Below, piece after piece: positions 55,719 through 64,000 of a stretch of 64,000 nucleotides of DNA. The DNA comes from Colius striatus (lineage: Eukaryota > Chordata > Aves > Coliiformes > Coliidae). A program made the position numbers and the translations under genes. The stretch spans positions 20,475,895 to 20,539,894 of the forward strand of contig NC_084767.1 in the NCBI RefSeq assembly GCF_028858725.1, written 5' to 3'. How positions within the stretch are numbered: the stretch's first letter is position 1; each line of letters begins with the position of its first letter. The notes under the pieces are model-generated. The model had not been told where the DNA came from and made no database searches. It saw only the letters and a list, made by a program, of their open reading frames with translations.

Positions 55719-58700
55719 CCAAAGCACAGAGGGGCCAGCCCAAGTCTGTGAAATATAGGAATAAGTTTCACACCCTTTGACATGTAGAGCAAGGACTAGA
55801 AAAATCTGTAAACTCTGCTCAGCTTCTTTTTCTCCCTCGGGTGAACAGGAACACCCATTACCAGATCCAAACCTATGCGTTGTAAAATGGAGCTCAGCTG
55901 TTCCCAGCAGAGTGATAGGAAAGATGCTGCTGGATCCGACCCACAGCCAAGAGCAAGCCTAGCTAAACAAGCCAAGGTCCAGCTATATTTTCCAACTTCT
56001 CAGCCCTGTCTCCAGGAAGGCTGCTGGCATGTTTGGTTTTTGTTTCTTCCTCCCATTTCCTCCAGCCATCCATAGCAACTGCTCCCTAGTGGAAAAACCA
56101 ACCTTCTCTGCCTTCCACTTCTTCACAGAGGTGACAATGGAAGAGGTCCATGTAGGGAAAGCTTTCACCCAAAGTAAAGTGATGGAGCAAATGCAGTTCT
56201 AACTAGTCCTCACCATGGTTTTCCTTGGGATTTCCCTGGGTGACCAGCTTTGCACTCTCTGAAGAGTAGGCCACACATGTGAAATCACTTTTCTGAGTCT
56301 CGTCGTAAAACCTCCTTGTTATAATGCTACTTGCAATGGTATCTACATTTTAGTCTTTCTGTTTGCTTGCACTTTTCAGAGATGGATCTTTCTGTCATTT
56401 CCAGCTCATGTCTGAGTCCTCAAGTCTATGTCAGGATTGTTTTTCTCCAGCTGGCATTCACAACATCACTGTGATATACACATGCTGTACCTCTCCTTCC
56501 AGGTCACTTGCGATGCTGGAGAAGAGCTGCTTCTAACAGAGATGTATACAGCTTCCCACTAAACAATTCACATACCCTCCCTTCAAGCCCCATACAGTTT
56601 TCCTATGGAGCTATATCCACCCAGTCAATTTGCAAGTTCATGCCCTGTTGCTGGCAGCCCAGGTGACAGGGTATGCACAGGCTCAGGCCATTTTGAGGTC
56701 CTCTTCCTTCACACACAAGAACTCAACTTCTTCCAGGATGCCTTGATCCACATGCCCAGTATGGAGAGCACTGTCAGGCAGTCATCGGCCCAATCATTGT
56801 GGGACTTTGGCTGCCCAGGCAGGTCTGTGAGCAAAACCTTTTGGCAAAAGCAAAGCAGTGTGAGAGTCCACAAACACCTTCCTTGCCCTGTCCAGGAGGA
56901 GGCCACGACTGGGCACTGCACAAGAAGAGTAGAGCAACACAGTGGCTGCATAACACAGGAAAGCTGAAGAGCTACAACCCCAGCACTCCACTGAATGCTC
57001 CTGGAAGACCCATGTCTTGGCAGCTTCTTGTGTGCCAGCAAGACACAGTCATTAAGACATGAAAGCCCCCAAAAGCCTAGTCCACTTTGCCAGTGGCACA
57101 TCTGGCACCTATTAGAGACAAACTCCTTCCACCCAGTGGACAAGCAGAACTGGGGCTGTTCTGGCCTGTCAGAAGTATTGACATCTTAGAAAAAAGAAGG
57201 CATTAGTTTGGCTAGAGTCAACTCTTCTGCTGCAGCCAAACCACAATGTTTCATTTCAATTTAAACCTACTGAAATTTGGATTTGACACTTTCAACTATG
57301 TTCATAAAAAATGCTTAGAGAAATTTCCAATGCAACAATGCCCCTTCCAAGTGAGAAAGCAATGAATCTTGCCTTGCAAATCTCAAAACATTTGTTTGCT
57401 TCTCATAACTTTTCATTGTTTTCTTCTTTCCTAAAATGGGAATCTCTCAAGTCACACAAATTTGTAAGAACACCATGAAATATCCACATGGCTTATTTAG
57501 TTTATTTTACTCTTAAAGTATGTTTGAATGCTACCTGCCAGGAGGCTCCCAGCAACACCTTTGCAACAGCTCTGTCAGGATCACCAAAACCTGGGATTCA
57601 GCCCTTCATTTCTGTGCCTCATCCTAAAGCCAGCAACTTGGCAGGGACAGAGGCCCCTCATACCAGGGGCCAGAAGCACTTTGTGGAGGAGAGGCTGCTG
57701 CATCACTGATGCCGTGTCCTGCTGCAGGTGTTTTTCTTTCAGCATTCCCCACTAGAGTGCCGAGCAAGCCCACTGCTCGTCTGTGGCCATGGAAGAAGCA
57801 ATCTCAGCTACTCCAGAAACTACTCATGATAACAGATTTTTGCTGATACAGCATCAGGTGTGAGTCTTTTCTGATTACCTCAGAAAAAAACCAAATTGTT
57901 TTAAAATAAGCATCACCTCTCCTACCTGCTGCAATAGGCTACTGCTAGAGTATCTTATATACAGTGTACTGCATGGCATGCTTGGTCATGCCCCATTGCT
58001 CCCATAAGAGATGCCATAGATAGGATGTATTATTAGTTGCTAGATGTGGAGAACGTGGCTTTTTTATTGAAATATAAGTCTTCTGCAGTATCATTCTGCA
58101 AAGGTAAAGAGCATTATAAACCCCATCACAGACATAGAAGAGAATTCTTTGCCCAGCACACCAGCCCCTTCTAAGCCACCAGGCCAGAATCCCTCTAAAC
58201 ACAACACATCCCGGGGTCATGACACAAGAGTGAGGCACCGGCAGAAATACTCTTCTTGCAGGTGGTGCCAGCCAGCCCATCCAGAGGCCCTGTCTTCTCA
58301 GAGGAGAGAAATCCCCTTCAGGAGAGCTGAGAGCAGACTGGATCAATGCAGGACTGAGTGATCAGTCAACCCACCGTTTTCACACCCATGTGCAAAACCC
58401 AGTTTCTTTTCTGCAGAAAAGTCCCAGAAAGACTTACGTTTCCTGAGAAAAGCATGAGCTTCCCAAGAACACATCACATAGAGTAACAACTGCAGCATCC
58501 TTCCAAAGCCCCAGCAGTGTGAGCATGGTGCACTAGCTGATGCCTTGGTGATGTGGTGGCTCTGGTGCCTGCATCTGCCAGGCAGCTCCTGGCTCTGCCT
58601 GCACCACTCACCCACTTGGGGCCAGCCTGCTGGCAAAGCCTCAGCCACCCAGAGTGGGGAAGGCAGACAAGGAAGCCAAGGGCTGTTGCCACAAGGTAGT

Positions 58701-61700
58701 GCAATAAACTAAACTATTTCATGTTAGGGTGAGGGTTTTTTGGTAAAACAAAAGCTCTTTGCAGCAAGTGGGAACTCTTCAGCTGAATCTCTAATTTCTT
58801 CAGAAAACTAGTTCTACTGTGTAACTTCCAAGAAATCCAATATGTGTGTGTCTTCTTACACAGGGAAGTGGTTTAGCAAACTCCACAGCTTTGCACAACT
58901 CCTGGCAATGATCTGCATCCTGGCATGATCACACAAAAAACTGACCTCTTATTGCTGTGCTTCAGGCATCAGATTTCTTAAAAAAACCAAACAAAAATGT
59001 GTGGGGTTTTTTTTCAACAAAGATCAGAGTGTTTAGCAGCAAACTTCATGATTTACAATATAGATTTCACTCTTGTATTTGTATTGTGTGAACTAGTTCT
59101 GTGGCTTGGGTTTGTTTCTGCTGTTTGCAGAAATACCAGAAATAATGTAACTCCAAACCCTTCCCTTAAAAAGAGCAAAAAGCAAAAAACCCCACCCATT
59201 CTCTCTGCCAAATAGGGTGATACTGAGGTTATGAATTAATGCTATCAATGTGCTTTACGATTCCTTGCACAAATGCAAGAATTTAAACTGTGCTAAAAGG
59301 CAGCACACAACTGCAACTTTTAGAAGATGCTAAGTTCACTGGTAAGGAAAAGATTGTAGTTGGCTTGGTGTTTCTGTTATAAATTACTGGCAATGGAAAC
59401 AAAAAAAAGCTGAATGCTGAAGTCATAGCACATTTTACAAGTGTCAAAAAAACTAAGCGAGAACTGAATCACTTCAAGCTTCCATTTGAGGCAGCCTTGT
59501 CTTTCCAGGATTTATCAAAAACTGACTCCAAGAGGTGTCACACAGATGAACACAATGAGGTGGCTGCCTCAGGAAAAAGCCAAGGACTGGCTCCAGTAGG
59601 TCTCCAGGAGGGGATAGACCCCTTGCCCACTTCTGCTGCCCTGTTGTTCCCCTCACGTTCCACTCACACTCCTCCTCTTGCTCCATGGCCGCCAGGCTGA
59701 TGGAGCTGCCCCAGCCTGCAGTGAAGCTGCAATCCCTGTTTGTGGGACCACAGCCAGTTGCCTTGGAAATGACGACTTCACTGCAGAACCACGCAGCAGG
59801 ATGGGACTAAAAGTCTGGGGGTAAACATTACAAGCCAAGTGCTCCTGCCTGTGTTACTGAACAAGAGGATGAAAAAGAAGAGTCTATGTACAGCTGAGCA
59901 GAAAGGAGGTACGGGGAGGTGGCTACCACAGACTTCTGATTTAGCTCTTTCCCAGGCGCTGAGCAGAGTCTAAAGCTCCTTCCCCATTCCTCAAAGCCAT
60001 GTTGCCTCTGAAAATGCCCAGCGGTGCAGCTCTCCAGAACCTGTTCATACATTACTAGCCCTTGGTGAACATCCTTACCACAGGAACTCAGAGGGTGTTG
60101 TCTGTGACCTATAGAGAGATGTTCTTTGACTTTATTATGGTAAAGAAAGAGTTGTAATCCATTCTGGTTAAACAGAAGATATGGCAGCTCTCAAGGAAAA
60201 CTGCAGGAAGCATCACAAGGTTAGAGTCCACATAGGCTATTATTGATAGAAATCTGAACCAAGTTAAGTAAGGTTTCTGCAAATAGTCTAGATCAGAGCA
60301 GAATCTGGCCTACCAACACTGTTCCTCCAAATCTTAAGTGTTTTGCAACAATCCTTGCTGCAGCAGCAAAGAGCATCCGAAAAGCACATCTCTTGCTCTG
60401 GCATATCCTGCACCAGGACGTGGCCAAGTCCAGATGCCCATCTGCATGCACAGGCAGGTAGGTAGCAGCCCCCATAGCCAGGGCCTCGTCTAGCAGTCAT
60501 CCCATGTGCCACAGACAGTCACTCTCTCTGTCCCTGAATCAACTGAGAAAGCTCAATTTCCTCCTGGGCAAAGGCACATCTCTTAGCCATATCCCTCAAT
60601 GTAATATAACTATGGCTTCACTGTGTCCAAAATCACACCTCAGTTTTTCTCCTTCCACTAGATTTTGTCACACAGCAAAGTGAGGTGGAAACATCCACCT
60701 GGGCTGCTGGTAGGTTTTATGACATCACATGTTACCACTGGGCAGCTACGTGTTGCAGTTACCCTCCTGCAGAAATGCTGGTACTTTGGTTATAATTAAT
60801 GCCATTACAAAAAACATGCAAAAGAAAAAAAAAGGTGCAAAAGTCGGTTGGTCTGTTGTGCTTACAAGAAATTGTCCACTGCAAAACTGAGGAGATACAT
60901 CTCTGTCTGCCGCCCAGAGCACAGGCAAGTCTCTTACTTTCAACTTTCCAAATAAAGTTGCTTGGTCAAGAGTAGATGACTTAACCTCTCTCTCTCTGTT
61001 TCTTAATCTGTGAAATTATTCAAAGCTGTTCAGTTTTCCTTGACAAAAGAGCCTTTGTGTGCACTGAATCTGCAGAGTTCAACACAAGCAAACTCTCAGT
61101 GGCTGTGCAGACACACAGTCTGTCTCAGTAGTGCAATGATGGGCATTTCCTACTGGGACACTCCTGAACTTGAAGGTTGTAGTATCAAGCCAGATTCCTT
61201 CTAGCTGAGAACACCCAAGAACACATATATGAAGCTTCCCATTTTCTTAGGCAAGACATGCAGATAAAAAGGGTTTGGTTGCTGATGCTTATCAGGTAGA
61301 ATGCCTCAGAGGAAGAAGTCTAGGAGGAGAAATCATTGGGAAGACAGGAACTGTTGAAGGAAAACCTCAGCTACAAAACTCCAGAGATAAAGGTCTATAT
61401 GAGACCTTAAAAGGGAATAAGATTGTTTCACATTTTTGGTATGGCTAATAAAAAAAAAGCTCATAGCAAACCCTGCAGATAGGCTGTCATGAGGTTTCTG
61501 TTTCTTTTCCAACTAGAAGCGGCAGTATAAAATTGTTAATGCGGTGGTCAGTTCTGCAACTGCTATTTAAACCATATGGACAAGGTTGTTACTTATAGGA
61601 AGAATGTGGATTTTGTTCCTGACTCTGTAAAATGGGCCAAGTCAATGTACTTCACTGCTCCTGCTCCCACCAGGCTCTGGCTCCAGATCACAAAGGTTTA

Positions 61701-62379
61701 TCATGGTTCTTAAGTCTGGACAGAAGCTGAGGTTTCAACCAGACCATCTCTTCCAGCTAAGCTGCAGGCTCACTATTTACTTCAGTGAGTTTTGCTTCCA
61801 TTTTTAAAAAATGGGTTTTATTAATTTGCCCTGTTCACCCTTGAAAACCAGTGCCCTTAAGACAGCTATTTACTAAAATGTTCAGCCCCAAATATACTCA
61901 ATGACCAATAGGTCAGATCATGGCCTTACTTGTCTCACATGTGAATGAGCCACAGGCTCACTGAAATCCCAGCTGTGGAATTCACTCTACACTGAGAACT
62001 TAATCATTTCCCTGCCAAACTCTTGCTATTGTAAACGGGACCAGAACCAGAAAAGCAAGCAACCTCACCCTCTGTTAGGAGGATCTATGCTGCAGAGCAG
62101 GATGAATCTGTTCATTACCTTCAGTCTGACATGAGAAACTTTGTGCCTGATGATGCCTTCAATGATGCTACTTTCAGACCAACGAGATGTCCCTCACTTC
62201 TGATACGTGTCAATGTAAGATAAGGATCTGTCTGGTTTGGAGCCCCCGCGGAGTGGGGGAAGGGGGCAGGAAGAGGCAGGTATTCCCTCATACAAGTACA
62301 AAAAGAGCAACTGTAGTAAACCGAATCAGCCAAACGCTCAGCTTTACCTCACCGGTAACGCAGTGAGGACCCTTTGATT

Positions 62380-63260
62380 CCACCGGGGAGAATCGTCGAC
62401 GTCCCGCTCCGCCGGCAGGGTGCCCGCACACCGGAGGACGACGGCACAGCCCTCCGTCCCGTGAAAGGTGAGGAGACCCTGTGGGCGGCGGCACCCTGCC
62501 CGGCCCGGCTCGGCCGCGCGCCCTCCCCGCGCCTCGGACCAGCCCCGGCGCCCGCGCCCACCCGGGACGGCTCCTACCGTGTCGTCCGCGGGGACCGCGT
62601 CTTGCGGCCGCTCTTCATCGGAAGCGGCGCGGGGCTCGCCAGCGTCCGAGTCGGGGCCAGGGGTCGCGCCGGGCTCGGGACCGGGCTCGGTGCCGGGCCG
62701 GGCGGACGGCGGGGCGCGGCGCTGCCCGACGCGCAGCGCGCCGAAGTCCAGGGTCTTGCTCTCGAAGGCGCCCTCGACGCTGCAGAAGAGGCCGCCGCGC
62801 TTCTGCCGGGGCACCGGGCCCGTGCCCGGCCGCGCCAGATACACCGGCAGCTCCTCCTCGCCGCGCCGCCCGCCCGCCGCCATGCCCGCCGCGCCGCGCC
62901 GCGGGGACGGGACGGCCCGGGCCGGGCCGGGGCCGCGGGCGGGGCGGGGCGGGGCGGGGCGCGGGGCGGGCAGCCAGGCGGGGCGGGCCCGCTCACCGGC
63001 GTCCCACAGGGAGCGGCGCGGGTCCGGGCTGCGGCACAGAGGCGGGAGAGGTCGCGGCTCGGGCCGGGCGCTGGCCGAGACAGCCGCGTGTGGGCCGGGG
63101 TAGCACCCGAGCGCCGCCGCCGCGCCGGGCCCCCGAGGGCGGCTGCTCCCGCGTCACCCGCGGCGCTAGGGCAGGGCAGGATGCTGGAGCACTGCCCCGG
63201 CGCCGCCACCGGCTCCCGAGCGGCTGCAGCGCTGAGGTGCCGCCAGCCGCCTCCACAGCC
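62380..63260 (-). promoter_or_regulatory. DPYSL3: CpG island with DPYSL3 long-isoform promoter
   Basis: Dense CpG and high GC surround exon 1L. Just upstream of the ATG, 62938-62970 is a run of overlapping ggggcggggc units, which can bind Sp1-type factors and form G-quadruplexes. No TATA box is evident. The transcription start is not determined. Confidence 0.8.
62578..62883 (-). CDS. DPYSL3: DPYSL3 exon 1L, long isoform (CRMP4b) N terminus, 102 codons
   Basis: It begins MAAGGRRGEEELPVYLARPG and contains VPRQK, then VEGAFESKTLDFGALRVGQR. These are conserved blocks of long-form CRMP4 (human LPVYLARPGT, VPRQK, VEGAFESKTLDF). The later part is a Gly/Pro/Glu-rich low-complexity stretch and ends ADDT before donor GTAGGA. 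The exon ends in phase 0 like exon 1 and splices to exon 2 at Ser14. The long protein would be 659 residues against 684 in human; the missing 25 fall in the low-complexity part. The long form has its own CpG-island promoter 14 kb upstream of the short one. Confidence 0.93.
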
Positions 63261-64000
63261 CGGGTCGCTTCTCCAGCCTCTCGGGGACAGAGCAGGGGCT
63301 CGACAGGGAAACACGGAGGGCTGCTCGCTGGTGGCTCTGCCGGGAGTGCTCACGGCTGCTTGCACTCAGCAAATGGGCTTTGGCTAAGTGCAGCGGCAGC
63401 AGGCTTGGCACGCTCAGGAGCTTTTGCCTCTGTGGGTAACCAGGTCCTGCCCACAAATAGGCACAAGGCACTTCACAGGCACAAGCTGCATGTCCTTCTG
63501 CTCGGGCCACAGTCCCCGTGTGGGTGCTTTGGTCAGACGTACAGTCAGCTGTGCTAAGGTTTACCTGTTCACACACATGTGCACGCAACAGTCTTGCTGT
63601 GCAAACACCACCAGACACAACTGCACAAGCAAGCTCCAGGAACTGGCTAATGTAAGGTGTTGCTGTTAGAACTGCATTGCAACTTCATTTCAAAAATATA
63701 GGAGGCCTGAAAGACAGTAGGACAGCTAAGGCTGAGTCTTAAGTACACAGAAGGATGTGTAACTGAGTAGCAGCCAGCAAAATCTATCATGCAGCACTGC
63801 AACTGCACTTCTTATTCCAAGTGCTCATTTCTTTGTATAGAATGAGTGTGCATAGTACCTGGGTTCAACATCCTGTCAAGTAGTTACACCACATATTTGT
63901 GTTACCAGATGTTGTCAGTTATGCTTTTTTCCAACCTTTTTTTTTTTCAAAACAAAGCGTGCCATTGTCTCTGCCAGTCCTTCCAGGCCCGGTGGTGGCC
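63261..64000. other. Upstream flank
   Basis: DNA beyond the long-isoform CpG island. No exon or repeat recognised; a T-rich tract lies near 63940. Confidence 0.7.

Larger units (their letters stand above)
48901..62577 (-). other. Intron of DPYSL3 long isoform; upstream DNA for the short isoform
   Basis: About 13.7 kb with no conserved exon. It holds two CR1 3' tails and a 28-bp direct duplication, listed separately. A 239-codon + strand frame at 51457-52176 is not recognised. Confidence 0.8.

Noticed and set aside
62374..63557. + strand frames of 337 and 358 codons
   Set aside because: They are antisense to exon 1L and its promoter in very GC-rich DNA, with no recognisable protein features.

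Overview
The window looks like nuclear DNA from a bird, probably a songbird. It holds intron-rich vertebrate genes with GT-AG splice sites, CpG-island promoters, CR1 LINE 3' tails ending in the ATTCTATGATT-type repeat, and a solo LTR resembling a family I know from songbird genomes. The songbird call is an inference from that LTR family; bird is much safer.

Two protein-coding genes account for the conserved coding sequence and face each other tail to tail. On the + strand, positions 1-20377 hold the 3' part of STK32A (YANK1), a serine/threonine kinase. Nine coding exons are present. They give 309 codons, exactly residues 88-396 of a 396-residue kinase of the human length. The N-terminal lobe, with its glycine loop and catalytic lysine, lies upstream of the window. 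On the - strand, 62883-24610 holds a complete DPYSL3 (CRMP4/TUC-4/ULIP1), a collapsin response mediator protein of growing axons. All 14 coding exons join in frame to 570 codons, the human length. A second first exon at 62578-62883 encodes the long-isoform N terminus and gives 659 residues. The C terminus distinguishes DPYSL3 from DPYSL2, DPYSL4 and CRMP1, and therefore supports STK32A rather than STK32B or STK32C as its neighbour.

Layout: 1-20377 STK32A exons and introns, with a 33-bp minisatellite (12.73-13.63 kb) and an antisense solo LTR (16.11-17.22 kb) in introns; 20378-24609 the shared convergent 3' UTR and intergenic zone; 24610-41011 DPYSL3 exons 14 to 2; 41012-48237 intron 1; 47.5-48.9 kb CpG island with the short-isoform promoter and exon 1; 48.9-62.4 kb intron of the long isoform with two CR1 fragments; 62.4-63.3 kb second CpG island with the long-isoform exon; 63.3-64.0 kb upstream DNA with nothing recognised.

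The two genes are not known to act in one pathway. Their adjacency is the vertebrate STK32-CRMP paralogous linkage (STK32A-DPYSL3, STK32B-CRMP1, STK32C-DPYSL4), so this is conserved synteny. I found no new biological system. The less ordinary features are the minisatellite, a strongly diverged GC-rich DPYSL3 exon 4 with a poor splice donor, a perfect 19-bp inverted repeat, a possible unassigned + strand exon at 47255-47476, and the LTR sitting 63 bp from a splice donor.
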